Notes: generated from the sequence alone by a model not told the origin. A DNA stretch of 64,000 nt from Prevotella melaninogenica (GCF_018128065.1 NZ_CP072360.1:1678501-1742500), one strand, 5' to 3'; positions 37,475 to 46,729 are shown, counted from the first letter of the stretch. Program-made: numbers and translations.

Positions 37475-39784
37475 ATGGGAGGATGCAGAATGGAAAAGGA
37501 CAATATTGAAGTTAAGGAGATTGACTATGAGAAGATGGTAGATGATGCCTTTCAGCATCTCATCGACACCTATCTTGCTTCACGTCATCGAAAGAAAGTT
37601 GATATCATAACCAAGGCTTTTAACTTCGCACGACAGGCGCATAAGGGTGTGCGCCGACTATCGGGCGAACCTTATATCATGCACCCTATTGCCGTTGCTC
37701 AGATAGCTTGTGAAGAGATGGGACTCGGCGCAACAAGTATCAGTGCTGCTCTCTTGCATGATGTTGTAGAAGATACCGACTATACGGTGGAGGACATTGA
37801 AAATATGTTCGGTCCGAAGATAGCACAGATTGTTGACGGACTGACTAAGATTTCAGGTGGTATCTTTGGTGAGCAGGCTTCAGCACAAGCTGAAAACTTC
37901 AAGAAGTTGTTGCTCACTATGAGTGATGACATCCGTGTCATCCTCATCAAGATTTGCGACCGCTTACATAATATGCGCACCCTTGACTCGCAGCCAGCCA
38001 GCAAACAGTATAAGATTGCAGGTGAAACACTTTACATCTATGCGCCACTTGCTAACCGCTTAGGTCTAAATAAGATTAAGACTGAACTGGAAGACCTTAG
38101 CTTCCGCTACGAACATCCTGACGCATACGCCTCTATTGAGAAGAAACTCGCTTCAACACAAGCACAGCGTGACACCCTCTTTGAACAGTTCACAGCACCT
38201 ATTCGTGCTGAACTTGACAAGATGGGATTCAATTATGAGATTAAAGCACGCATAAAGAGCCCTTATTCTATTTGGAATAAGATGCAGAACAAACACGTCA
38301 CCTTTGAGGAGATATACGATATCCTTGCCGTCCGCATCATCTATAAACCGAAGTCACCTGATGAGGAAATCAACAACTGTTTCCAAATTTATGTGGCTAT
38401 AAGTCAGATTTATAAGAGCCATCCCGACCGTCTACGCGATTGGGTGAACCATCCTAAGGCAAATGGCTATCAGGCATTACACGTGACTTTGATGTCTGCC
38501 AAAGACCGTTGGATAGAGGTACAGATACGTTCAGAACACATGAACGAATTAGCAGAACAGGGCTTTGCAGCACATTGGAAATATAAAGATGGTGGTGAGA
38601 TTACTGAGGACGAGGGCGAATTGAACGAGTGGCTCAGTACGATAAAAGAGATTCTCGACGACCCACAGCCAGATGCTATGGACTTCCTCGATGCTATCAA
38701 ACTCAACCTCTTTGCATCTGAAATCTTCGTCTTTACACCAAAGGGAGAGATTAAGACAATGCCTGCAGGTTGTACGGCACTCGACTTTGCTTTCCAAATC
38801 CACACTTTCCTTGGTAGCCACTGTATCGGCGCAAAGGTCAACCATAAGCTTGTACCATTGAGCCACAAACTCCAAAGTGGTGATCAGGTAGAGATTCTAA
38901 CCTCTATGTCGCAACACGTCAATCCTTCATGGATTAACTTTGTCTCTACCGCTAAGGCAAAAGCGAAGATACAAGCTATCTTACGACGTGAGAGCCGTGA
39001 GTTGCAAAAGGCAGGTGAAGAACAGCTTTCAGCTTGGCTGAAGGCTCACGACCTTGAGATGACAACAGCCACACTGGATAAACTTTGTGAACTGCACGAC
39101 CTTCGTAAGCATGACAGTCTTTTCCTTGCTGTGGGCAATAAGACCGTTATCCTTGGAGATACTGATTTGGACGAACTTCGTGGAAAGTCAAAGTCAGAGA
39201 AGACTGTTACTTCACGTGGCTGGCGTCGTTATGTTCCTTTCTTAAAGTCAAATGGCAAGAAGACTACTGAGTCAATCGAAGCAAAGAACACAGAATCTAC
39301 CGAAGGCTTAATCGTTGTAACCAAAGAACTCAACAAAAAGAAGCCTATCTTTATCAACGAAGAAAACATACATCGCTATCTCTTCCCACATTGCTGCCAT
39401 GCTATTCCGGGTGATGATATCCTCGGATATATTGACAACAAAAACCATATCGAGATTCATAAACGTGCTTGTCCTGTAGCTGCAAAACTGAAGGCAAGCT
39501 ATGGTGGCAGAATCTTAGATGCCAAGTGGGATATGCACCATCAATTATACTTTGATGCAACGATTGAGATACATGGTATTGATCGTGGTGGTATGCTACA
39601 CGACATCTCTGATGTTCTCTCCGACCAATTAGGTATTAATATCCGCAAGATAACCATTACCAGTGATAAAGGAATCTTTGGGGGAATCATTGAGATGCAA
39701 GTTCACGACCGAAAAGAAGTTAGATTCATTGTTGAGAGCATGAAGAATATCAAGGATATGCAGGAGGTGCAGGAGGTGCTTTGA
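37475..39784 (+). CDS. RelA/SpoT-family (p)ppGpp synthetase/hydrolase
   Basis: Long RSH protein of 769 residues. Order: HD hydrolase domain (His70, His95-Asp96 in AALLHDVVEDTDYT), synthetase domain (RIKSPYSIWNKMQNK, GYQALHVT), TGS domain (IFVFTPKGEIKTMPAGCTAL), a zinc-finger-like region (HCCHAIPGDDILGY) and a C-terminal ACT domain. Both catalytic halves keep their key residues, so it is probably bifunctional. The start may be 37475 or the Met at 37490. It is the last gene of the parA run. Confidence 0.95.
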   Translation: MGGCRMEKDNIEVKEIDYEKMVDDAFQHLIDTYLASRHRKKVDIITKAFNFARQAHKGVRRLSGEPYIMHPIAVAQIACEEMGLGATSISAALLHDVVEDTDYTVEDIENMFGPKIAQIVDGLTKISGGIFGEQASAQAENFKKLLLTMSDDIRVILIKICDRLHNMRTLDSQPASKQYKIAGETLYIYAPLANRLGLNKIKTELEDLSFRYEHPDAYASIEKKLASTQAQRDTLFEQFTAPIRAELDKMGFNYEIKARIKSPYSIWNKMQNKHVTFEEIYDILAVRIIYKPKSPDEEINNCFQIYVAISQIYKSHPDRLRDWVNHPKANGYQALHVTLMSAKDRWIEVQIRSEHMNELAEQGFAAHWKYKDGGEITEDEGELNEWLSTIKEILDDPQPDAMDFLDAIKLNLFASEIFVFTPKGEIKTMPAGCTALDFAFQIHTFLGSHCIGAKVNHKLVPLSHKLQSGDQVEILTSMSQHVNPSWINFVSTAKAKAKIQAILRRESRELQKAGEEQLSAWLKAHDLEMTTATLDKLCELHDLRKHDSLFLAVGNKTVILGDTDLDELRGKSKSEKTVTSRGWRRYVPFLKSNGKKTTESIEAKNTESTEGLIVVTKELNKKKPIFINEENIHRYLFPHCCHAIPGDDILGYIDNKNHIEIHKRACPVAAKLKASYGGRILDAKWDMHHQLYFDATIEIHGIDRGGMLHDISDVLSDQLGINIRKITITSDKGIFGGIIEMQVHDRKEVRFIVESMKNIKDMQEVQEVL

Positions 39785-40401
39785 CATAGCGACCTCATTC
39801 CATCTCTTTTCCGAATGGGGGAGGAATAGTTTTTTTTCGTTAAAAGCATAGACAGGGAATAAGACTGAGGCTGATAGTATCCGGCAACAGCCGGCATTAT
39901 ACATCTGCAGTGACCGAGTCCCGATAAATATCAGTGCTGCCCGATGAACATTTGCCGTGCAAGGCAGCCATCAGCGTAATGCCGTATATGATAGCGACAG
40001 GAGTGGAACGGCCTTTTCTGCAGATGTGCTGATGCCCGGCACATCTTGTGTTGTCGGCAGACATCAGTCGTGTTGACGACCCGCTCCATGCCATATATTG
40101 TCTGGAGGGGAGCCTGCTTGTTGCCGGAGAAGAGCTGTGTGGGCAGAACTTATCTGAACAGGGGGGCTTTTCCGGAAACGATGCGGAATGGTCAGTTTAA
40201 AAGAAGTCATGGGAAATCTTGCGGTTTGAGTTTTATCGGACAGCATCAGATAAACATAAGTGCAGGAAAAGGGAATGTATGGTCTCGGTAATCCATCAGT
40301 CCCTCACGTCAAGCCCATGCGCTCTTCACGATAGCCATCTGCGCATTTAACGGAAGGGTCTGGAATATGCCGTTCGCCTGTAATCTGTTTTACAGGTAAT
40401 T
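39785..40401. other. 617-bp GC-richer gene-free region
   Basis: No ORF here resembles a real gene; the longest frames (about 60-80 codons) lack family character. Composition is richer in GC than the preceding operon and matches the ABC block to the right, so it may be the left edge or a decayed part of a transferred segment. Confidence 0.5.
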
Positions 40402-41070
40402 TCAGATGTTCTCTTTGAGTATGTATTTCTTTAAATCATCCTCAATGACTTTTGGAACGGCTTCTTTGCCCTCATAGGTCTTCATCATCTTACCTTGGTG
40501 GATGTATGCCAGAGTCTCGCAGATATCGGTCAAGGCAGAGATGATGTGAGAGGATATCAGGAATGTGCTTCCCTCTCTCTTTCTTTTGACTATCCAGTCT
40601 TTCAGTATGATGACACCTGCGACATCCAATCCGTTGAAAGGCTCGTCCATGATATAGAAGTCACACTTCTGCATCATCAGTGCCATGAGCATCAGACGCT
40701 TTTTCATTCCCAAAGAGTATTTCGACGGATAGCTGTTCAACGGAAGATGAAACAGCTTGTTGTACTGATTGATTTCTTCACCAGTACACGGAAGATGGGC
40801 AGCTTTCAGGCAGAATTCCAGAAACTCCTTGCCGGTAACCAGCGGGTAAAAGTAAGGCGTATCGGGCAGATAACCTATCCTGCAATGTTCTTCCATGATG
40901 ACGTTGCCCTGATAATGTTCCAGGCCCGCAAGACACCTGAACAATGTGCTTTTGCCGGCACCGTTCTCTCCTACGATGCCATACACTTTACTTTTCTCTA
41001 ACCGGAGGGTCATGCCATGAAGAATGACAGACGAGCCGTATTTCTTCCTTATATTGTTTATCTGAATCAT
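40402..41070 (-). CDS. ABC transporter ATPase (pair B)
   Basis: A 222-residue ATP-binding subunit. Walker A is GENGAGKST, the signature is YSLGMKKRL, and Walker B is FYIMDEPFNGLD. The signature LGMKK and the size fit exporters of the ABC-2/bacitracin-resistance type. It overlaps the upstream permease gene by 4 bp, so the two are coupled and probably form one transporter. Substrate unknown. Codons are GC-richer than in the core genes. Confidence 0.9.
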   Translation of the reverse strand: MIQINNIRKKYGSSVILHGMTLRLEKSKVYGIVGENGAGKSTLFRCLAGLEHYQGNVIMEEHCRIGYLPDTPYFYPLVTGKEFLEFCLKAAHLPCTGEEINQYNKLFHLPLNSYPSKYSLGMKKRLMLMALMMQKCDFYIMDEPFNGLDVAGVIILKDWIVKRKREGSTFLISSHIISALTDICETLAYIHQGKMMKTYEGKEAVPKVIEDDLKKYILKENI

Positions 41071-42035
41071 GCTGAATATTTGCTGTAGACCATAAAAGAT
41101 AACAGAAGGGTGGTGAACGCAGCCAAGGGAATCATCACGGTCTTCATATATCCTACGGCATCGACCATGAACAAAGCTGATAGCACAATCATGATTACAA
41201 TCGGATTGTCTATTTTGAAATACCTGATAAGTTCCGACTGGAAAAGAAAGAGCGTGGCAAGGATATATATCATGACGACTTCTCCGATAACAAGAGCGTC
41301 AGCTTTGTGTATCAGGAGGATAGCGAAGAAGGGACATAGCAGTGCGAATGTATTCCCGACAGCATATATTGACTGTAAATGAATCATTCTCAAAGGGGAA
41401 GAGTAAAACATCAGATGGCTCTTCCTGACAGGCTGACAGATGAGGAATCCAAGCAGATATACGAAGAGCAGTAGTGTGGCATAGGTGATATTGATATTAT
41501 GGTACAGCAGCCCCATGCAGGATGATAATATCCCCAGCAGGTAAGGGATAAGCAGCGTCCTCATACTGCCGGCATACTGATAAGAGCCTTTCAGCAGGAA
41601 AGGATAAGTGAACATTGTGAACTGCAGCCGGGGTCTGGGCAACATAGGCAGGACAATCGCTATTGCCACACAGACGAGAAGTGGCACCCAATAGAGGCGG
41701 AGCGCACAGATAGCTATTAATGGAGTGGAAAGAAGGACATACTCTGCCATCAGCAGCCTCTTCTCACTTCCGTACAATATCTGCAGGAGTTCCCTGTCGC
41801 CTCTGCTATAATGGAATCCGGCCACGAGAGCGGCATCAACCAGTATGATATTCGTCTGCGGAGCCAATGACAGTATATAGAGCAATAAGCCTGCGACACA
41901 CAGCAGAAGGACAGAGACGATTATTCCAAGTCCCTTCATCAGACGGTAAACGATTAGAAGCTGTAATTTCAGGAAATTCATGTGCTTTGACCAGATAGCA
42001 AGGAGTCGGATTCTACCTTGTCCTTTATGAACCAT
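41067..42035 (-). CDS. ABC-2-like multi-span membrane protein (pair B permease)
   Basis: A protein of up to 322 residues with about eight hydrophobic segments (GLGIIVSVLLLCVAGLLLYI, LLIPYLLGILSSCMGLLY, AVMFMVD-type ends) and no soluble domain. It is the membrane partner of the ATPase at 40402-41070. The first 18 residues are basic and unlike a membrane protein start, so Met19 (41981) may be the true start. No family name is certain. Confidence 0.72.
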   Translation of the reverse strand: MVHKGQGRIRLLAIWSKHMNFLKLQLLIVYRLMKGLGIIVSVLLLCVAGLLLYILSLAPQTNIILVDAALVAGFHYSRGDRELLQILYGSEKRLLMAEYVLLSTPLIAICALRLYWVPLLVCVAIAIVLPMLPRPRLQFTMFTYPFLLKGSYQYAGSMRTLLIPYLLGILSSCMGLLYHNINITYATLLLFVYLLGFLICQPVRKSHLMFYSSPLRMIHLQSIYAVGNTFALLCPFFAILLIHKADALVIGEVVMIYILATLFLFQSELIRYFKIDNPIVIMIVLSALFMVDAVGYMKTVMIPLAAFTTLLLSFMVYSKYSA

Positions 42036-42077
42036 TACATTGATGAGACCAAGGAGTGAAGCCGTTGCAGGCTGTCT

Positions 42078-42854
42078 TCAGAATTTTGACAGTGAACCGC
42101 TTTCTTTACTCTTGATGATTAAGAATTTCAGACAGAGATACCCTAAGAGCAAGTATAATCCATCATTGCAGAGAATGACCGTCAGGGTATTCGGTGTCAA
42201 AGATGATCCACGGAGCAACAACTGCTGTATGGCCGCATTCGCCTCTGCAAAGGGGAACAGCAACGTGAGTGCTGTCTTGGAAGAGATAAAGACTGCCCCG
42301 TAGGTCAGGATACCAAAGACGATGGAGGATACCATGCTGTAGAATGACGATATGCTCTTGTATTTTAATGCCAGTGAGGCGCACATGATTCCCAGACCTA
42401 TAAGGGAGAAGATGGATATGAGAAACAGCGGAAGTACAGAGAGCCATTGGATGAAAAAAACCGCTTGCACGGAAGGGACCAGAAGAACGCAGATAAACAG
42501 TGTGAGAACGGACTGGATGATGGTAATCACACTTGACACAAGCCCCTTGACCAGAAGTAATGTAAAGAAAGATCTTGAATTGAGATACAGCTGTTCTATT
42601 GTTCCCTGGACAGTCTCCGACACGATGGAATCCACCACGGAGATGAAAGAGTTGTTGGCGATGAGCCAGATCATGAACGAGCAGATAAACGCCCATGTCT
42701 TGACCTCTGGTTTGCCCCGGAGGAGGACATGGGAGAGCAATACCATGAGCACAGCCCAGAAGAGAATATTGAACAGCGTGTTGAATTTATACCTGAAAGT
42801 CAATTTGATGGATTTGACAAACTCTGCCTTCAAAAGTCCCCAGAAATATATCAT
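42078..42854 (-). CDS. ABC-2-type permease (pair A)
   Basis: A 258-residue membrane protein with six hydrophobic segments (TLFNILFWAVLMVLLSHVLL, GLVSSVITIIQSVLTLFICV, FFIQWLSVLPLFLISIFSLI). The topology and length match ABC-2 permeases. The segment ETVQGTIEQLYL in the first cytoplasmic loop is the kind of EAA-like contact seen in these proteins. Its ATG is 6 bp after the ATPase stop at 42861, so the two form pair A. Confidence 0.8.
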   Translation of the reverse strand: MIYFWGLLKAEFVKSIKLTFRYKFNTLFNILFWAVLMVLLSHVLLRGKPEVKTWAFICSFMIWLIANNSFISVVDSIVSETVQGTIEQLYLNSRSFFTLLLVKGLVSSVITIIQSVLTLFICVLLVPSVQAVFFIQWLSVLPLFLISIFSLIGLGIMCASLALKYKSISSFYSMVSSIVFGILTYGAVFISSKTALTLLFPFAEANAAIQQLLLRGSSLTPNTLTVILCNDGLYLLLGYLCLKFLIIKSKESGSLSKF

Positions 42855-42860
42855 GATGAA

Positions 42861-43769
42861 TCAGTTTAAATAAAAATCTTTTAGGTTCTCTCCTTCTATT
42901 TCCACGCTTGTCACCTCGTGTCCTTTTTGGTTCAGTCTGTCGATTTCCTTGCCCAATAGGAGTGCAGTGGTGAGAAGTCTGATTGTACAATAGAGGTCGT
43001 GCCGTTCCAGAATTTCATATCTGGCGGCCTGTAACTTGTCAATATCGGGATGCAGGATTTTAAGGATGAAAGAGTTGTCGAAGTTCACTGTATCTTCTTT
43101 CCTTTTCATGACTCCGTCTTGCAGCTTGAATATCTGCCGGGCGGTGCGTTCTATGAAGTTAAAGTCATGAGAAGTCATGATGATCAATCTGTTTGAAGTG
43201 ATTTCCGGGGATGACAGGAAACTGCTCAGCCCGAATGCACTCTCAATGTCCAGCCCAAGGGTCGGCTCATCAAGGAATACGACGGGGGTGTTCATGCTCA
43301 GCGCACAGATGATGGCGACCTTTTGCTGCATCCCGCGAGACAGATTCTCTACCAGCTGATTCCTTTTGTCGTATAATCCTAATTCGTTGAGGAGTTCCTT
43401 GCTCTGACTACTTACGGCATTGAACGGGATGCCACGCACGGCGGCGAAATACTTTATGTTTTCCCATGGCGTCAGCTTGTAGTAGATGTTCCGGCTGCCT
43501 TCAGACAGCAGCGCAAAGGTCCTGTTCTTTTCTTCCTTGCTCATTGTCTGGAGGTCTTTCCCGAAATATTCTATCTTCCCCTCTTCATAATCCAGCAGGT
43601 CTGTGCAGGATTTGATAAAAGTCGTCTTGCCTGCTCCATTCGATCCCAGGATGGCGACAACGCCTTTCTCCAAAACGATATTCACATCTTTCAGGACCTC
43701 ATTCCTATTGGATGAGGTCCTGAAAGTCTTTTTCAAATGATGCACGGAAAGTGCAGTTGTATTATTCAT
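42861..43769 (-). CDS. ABC transporter ATPase (pair A)
   Basis: A 302-residue ATP-binding subunit starting at the ATG at 43769 (MNNTTALSVHHLKK); a TTG at 43778 is less likely. Walker A GSNGAGKTT, signature LSRGMQQKV, Walker B VVFLDEPTLGLD, then the switch His in MTSHD. The extra C-terminal 70 residues are typical of drug or peptide exporters of the NatA/CcmA group. The start overlaps the end of the Cys-rich ORF by 8 bp, so translation is coupled to it. Confidence 0.9.
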   Translation of the reverse strand: MNNTTALSVHHLKKTFRTSSNRNEVLKDVNIVLEKGVVAILGSNGAGKTTFIKSCTDLLDYEEGKIEYFGKDLQTMSKEEKNRTFALLSEGSRNIYYKLTPWENIKYFAAVRGIPFNAVSSQSKELLNELGLYDKRNQLVENLSRGMQQKVAIICALSMNTPVVFLDEPTLGLDIESAFGLSSFLSSPEITSNRLIIMTSHDFNFIERTARQIFKLQDGVMKRKEDTVNFDNSFILKILHPDIDKLQAARYEILERHDLYCTIRLLTTALLLGKEIDRLNQKGHEVTSVEIEGENLKDFYLN

Positions 43770-44175
43770 ATACCTCAAGTATTTCTTGTCTGATATTTTG
43801 AGAAGCTTGATTAATACAATCCTGGAGTTTATACATGCCTTTTGTCAGACAATCATTAGTTAATTTACAATCTGAACATTTAGGACATAAAGGGATAAAT
43901 AAATCTTTGAATATATTTTCATCAGAAATATCGGCTTCAATCTTATCATTGTACTTTTGATGTTTAAGGCTATATTTGTGTTTAATCCGATAATTTAGAA
44001 TTTCTTTTATAGCCTGATAATATTCTTTGTTTGACACAAAGTCAAGAGACACAAAATCATTAAGATACGAGATAGCTTCTTTGTATCTTTTCAATTTAAT
44101 GCTAATTAAAGTCAAAAGATAGCTAATAGGAATATTACTATAAATACTGTCAGATTTGAAATCTATATCCAGCAA
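43762..44175 (-). CDS. Cys-rich helical ORF, possibly the tail of a peptide maturase
   Basis: A 137-codon frame with no ATG near its start; the first possible initiator is a TTG at 44175, just after a TAA. The first half is helical and TPR-like (KRYKEAISYLNDFVSLDFV). The second half has a tight Cys set, CPKCSDCKLTNDC, that looks like a metal or Fe-S site such as those of SPASM-type domains. Its end overlaps the ABC ATPase start by 8 bp and its beginning overlaps the 33-codon peptide gene by 26 bp. It may be a gene started by coupling, or the remnant of a longer radical SAM/SPASM protein. It is markedly AT-rich, unlike the ABC genes after it. Confidence 0.5.
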   Translation of the reverse strand: MLDIDFKSDSIYSNIPISYLLTLISIKLKRYKEAISYLNDFVSLDFVSNKEYYQAIKEILNYRIKHKYSLKHQKYNDKIEADISDENIFKDLFIPLCPKCSDCKLTNDCLTKGMYKLQDCINQASQNIRQEILEVYE

Positions 44176-44251
44176 TTAGTCCTGCCGCAGCTAAAGCTGC
44201 TCTTTTGCCCTCATTGGCTTGGCTAGCAATTGAATTTAAAAATAGTCTCAT
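44150..44251 (-). CDS. 33-residue peptide gene (candidate precursor or signal peptide)
   Basis: A short frame not called by length-limited ORF finders: ATG at 44251, TGA at 44150-44152. The peptide begins MRLFLNSIASQANEGKR, continues with an Ala/Gly-rich stretch (AALAAAGLIAG) and ends in YRFQI. It has no Cys and no Gly-Gly leader motif. A near-perfect promoter (44296-44325) points straight at it, and its 3' end overlaps the Cys-rich ORF that is coupled to the ABC genes. A secreted or modified peptide exported by the two ABC pairs is the simplest idea. A leader peptide for translational control is the alternative. Confidence 0.5.
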   Translation of the reverse strand: MRLFLNSIASQANEGKRAALAAAGLIAGYRFQI

Positions 44252-44295
44252 AAGCTTTAATTTTAAAAGTTATTTTTAATTATTTCAAAGCGATA

Positions 44296-44325
44296 CAAAG
44301 TTATTGTTTAAAATCTATGATACAA
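44296..44325 (-). promoter_or_regulatory. Promoter of peptide-ABC operon
   Basis: On the minus strand TTG (44323-44325), exactly 19 nt, TAACTTTG (44296-44303), 44 bp before the 33-codon ATG. It fits the consensus as well as the tRNA-Gln promoter. Confidence 0.75.
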
Positions 44326-44505
44326 TAAATTTCCGTTTATTTTAATTATAATTAACCAAATTGTTTGGGTTACACGCAAATAAGTAATAGATTGTTATTC
44401 AATCATGCTTGAATATCACTTTCTTCGCTTTTCTCTTATATCTAAAGTCCTGGGGATATTGTTTGTTCTATGTTTTACGATTTTTTCTGTTTAACCTCAA
44501 TTCCG

Positions 44506-46103
44506 GTAACTATTCAGCGATAACCAATATATACAGTGCATATCAATTTTTCAAACCTTAAAATAAGGCTTGAATCGCATTATATGGAGTTTTGTCGTGC
44601 TTCTTAGCTGTTTCTACAATCGAATGAAGTTCAAGAAAAGCGTCTGCTCCGAAGTCAGAACGAAATGTACACGAGTTCTTTAGTTTGATTTTTAGCTTGC
44701 GTATTCCCCGTTCGCTCCCATTATTATCCGATGGTATCATCGGATTTTCAAGGAAATTGAAAATGTAATCTCTGCATTTGACTATGCCTTTTTTGAACGT
44801 AATGAACTTTTTACCAAGCCCCTCTATATTCTGTTTGAGCAGATTGTCTAAACGTCGGGTCCATGACACCTTGTCTATAACGTCGTTTGGATTGGTATTT
44901 CGCTCGTGAATGGCTTCACGGAACAGATTGGTTACTTTCCCAGACCACTCTTGCTCAGTGTTCAACTCTGAGAGATATTGCAGTTCGCGGAGTAAGTGAG
45001 CAAGGCATACCTGATGATTGAGAAAATGGAGTGCAAAGTATGCGCTATGGCGGTCGGTAACGGCAGTCATTCGTTCCAAGCTATCGCCAAATTTGTCTGC
45101 TAATACCTTCGATCCTCTTCCATCAGCACGGAAAAGCAATGTGTAATAAACAGTCTGTGCAATCCATGCCCAGTCGAGTCTTTTGTTACAGTACAAGCCG
45201 CTCTCATCGAAACCAACAACTGCTGCTGACTTGATATATTCTTTAATCTTATCAATCACAGGTTGCGCATTTCTCTTTGCCTCATTTACCCAGTTCACCA
45301 GCGAGCCTTCGCTTGGAGTGAGACCAAATACCTCACGCAAAAAACTTGCTATGCGACCGTAAGGAAGAAATTGCACGACACTCAGATAAACCACCAGAGT
45401 CTTTACGCTTGAATCATATACCACGTTGTTTGACCGCCGTCTCGGTACCGTCCGAATACGTTCACCACAGTTCTTGCATATCATCACATAGTGTCGGATT
45501 TCCTTGATTACGGGCTTCAACTCAGGAATGGAAATAACTTGCGTCACATAATCAAGCACACGTTCTGCATCTGATAAAGATTCTCCGCAACGAGTGCAAT
45601 AGTTGGGTACCTCATCGATTATCTCGTCAGGTATGGAAGAGCAAGACAACTTATGCCCATCATGTCCCTTTTGTCCTCCCGGCTTCTTACCACTTGGCTT
45701 ACGGAGGCTTCGCGTTCTTCTGATAACCTCATCCTTTATACGCTCCTTGCTTGGCGGAGTACTGCTGTTATTAGAGTTCTTGTCAGGGTTTTCATACTTG
45801 GACAAGCGTTCCCGTAAGTTTGTAAGTTCCGTATCTTTCTTGCGGATTTGGAGGTTCAGAGCATTTATGTTACGGTTCAATTTGACATTCTCGGCATACT
45901 GCTGATTGACAGTTTCACGCAACAATCGCATCTCTTCCGTCATATCTTGTAATACTTTTGATATGTCCGTAACTTGCTCTTTCATAGGCGTAAAGGTACA
46001 AAGAAAATCTGAAATACGCAAGAAAAAATGAGCATCTTTATAGCCTTTATACGAAGATTTTAGAGGAGAGAATACAGACTGGACAATACCGCTGAATAGT
46101 TAC
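44506..46103 (-). mobile_element. IS66-family insertion sequence (ISBst12-like)
   Basis: Terminal inverted repeats GTAACTATTCAGCG (44506-44519) and its exact complement (46090-46103) bound 1,598 bp holding one transposase gene. IS66 elements start with GTAA, as here. The accessory tnpA and tnpB genes are absent, as in the ISBst12 subgroup. The expected 8-bp target duplication is not seen (left flank CAATTCCG, right flank GAAGGATG). Confidence 0.85.
44558..45985 (-). CDS. IS66-family transposase (TnpC-type)
   Basis: Transposase of 475 residues from the ATG at 45985 (MKEQVTDISKVLQ); a TTG-initiated extension lies before it. Order: N-terminal coiled coil (LNRNINALNLQIRKKDTEL), the DUF6444-like linker NSNNSSTPPSKE and PSGKKPGGQKGHDGH, a zinc finger (CTRCGESL...CKNCGERI), then the DDE core (VVGFDESGLY, AVTDRHSAYFAL, NNGSERGIRKLK) and the C-terminal IS66 segment. 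All blocks are intact, so it may be active. Confidence 0.93.
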   Translation of the reverse strand: MKEQVTDISKVLQDMTEEMRLLRETVNQQYAENVKLNRNINALNLQIRKKDTELTNLRERLSKYENPDKNSNNSSTPPSKERIKDEVIRRTRSLRKPSGKKPGGQKGHDGHKLSCSSIPDEIIDEVPNYCTRCGESLSDAERVLDYVTQVISIPELKPVIKEIRHYVMICKNCGERIRTVPRRRSNNVVYDSSVKTLVVYLSVVQFLPYGRIASFLREVFGLTPSEGSLVNWVNEAKRNAQPVIDKIKEYIKSAAVVGFDESGLYCNKRLDWAWIAQTVYYTLLFRADGRGSKVLADKFGDSLERMTAVTDRHSAYFALHFLNHQVCLAHLLRELQYLSELNTEQEWSGKVTNLFREAIHERNTNPNDVIDKVSWTRRLDNLLKQNIEGLGKKFITFKKGIVKCRDYIFNFLENPMIPSDNNGSERGIRKLKIKLKNSCTFRSDFGADAFLELHSIVETAKKHDKTPYNAIQALF

Positions 46104-46270
46104 GAAGGATGATTATATCGTGAATTCAACAAGCAAGCGCAAATTTACTTAATTTGTTCGTAAAAGCACTCATGCGGTGTTTTAAATTCGAACTTCAGCC
46201 GATATATGGAGTGATAAAGTTTACATCTGCAAGAGGAACTTCAATATAACAGATACAATTTATTATTAAC

Positions 46271-46335
46271 GTGCGGAGGCTCCGCACACATGGTGCGGAC
46301 GGTAAACACCAATGGTGCGGATGGTAGGCACCAGT
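46271..46335. repeat. GTGCGGA/TAAACACC repeat cluster
   Basis: GTGCGGA and TCCGCAC (46271-46287) form a small hairpin. They are followed by two direct units of the type TGGTGCGGANGGTANRCACCA. Related units occur at 53464-53530 in the other orientation and at 27570-27630. Confidence 0.6.
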
Positions 46336-46489
46336 CGCTTAAGTGGTTTAAATGCGTACAAAAATCTACTACTCTTAAAGCGTTAGGTAGCGTCTTTCCT
46401 TAAACCTTTTGACTTCTACGTGATGATTGAATGAATCTTGAATGCTCTGGCGCCATTACTATATACGAAACGATTCACCTAAAACAAAT

Positions 46490-46575
46490 TTTGCTGTCAT
46501 TAGTGTCATTCTAAGTAGCCACCTAACTCATTCTTCTGCAGTAGCCTTGCATGAAATGTTAAAAGTGACAGCAAC
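46490..46575. repeat. 86-bp TGCTGTCA element, copy 3
   Basis: TTTGCTGTCA (46490-46499) and TGACAGCAAC (46566-46575) bound it; the right part AAATGTTAAAAGTGACAGCA resembles copies 1 and 2, while the middle differs. Confidence 0.6.
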
Positions 46576-46729
46576 TTAAAACAAAACTATTTTTATAAGA
46601 TATGTAATTGTTTTGTTCTTGTATTATAATGGTCCTTATCACTCCATATATATCAGAAGAACCTTATCTAAAATGACAAAATCAATTTCTATTCATAGAG
46701 AAAAGCAAATAAATACCTATTTTTGAGTA

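Noticed and set aside
40046..40291. Open frames of 60-81 codons in the GC-rich gap
   Set aside because: They lack recognisable motifs, promoters and sensible composition, and frames on opposite strands overlap each other; treated as non-coding.
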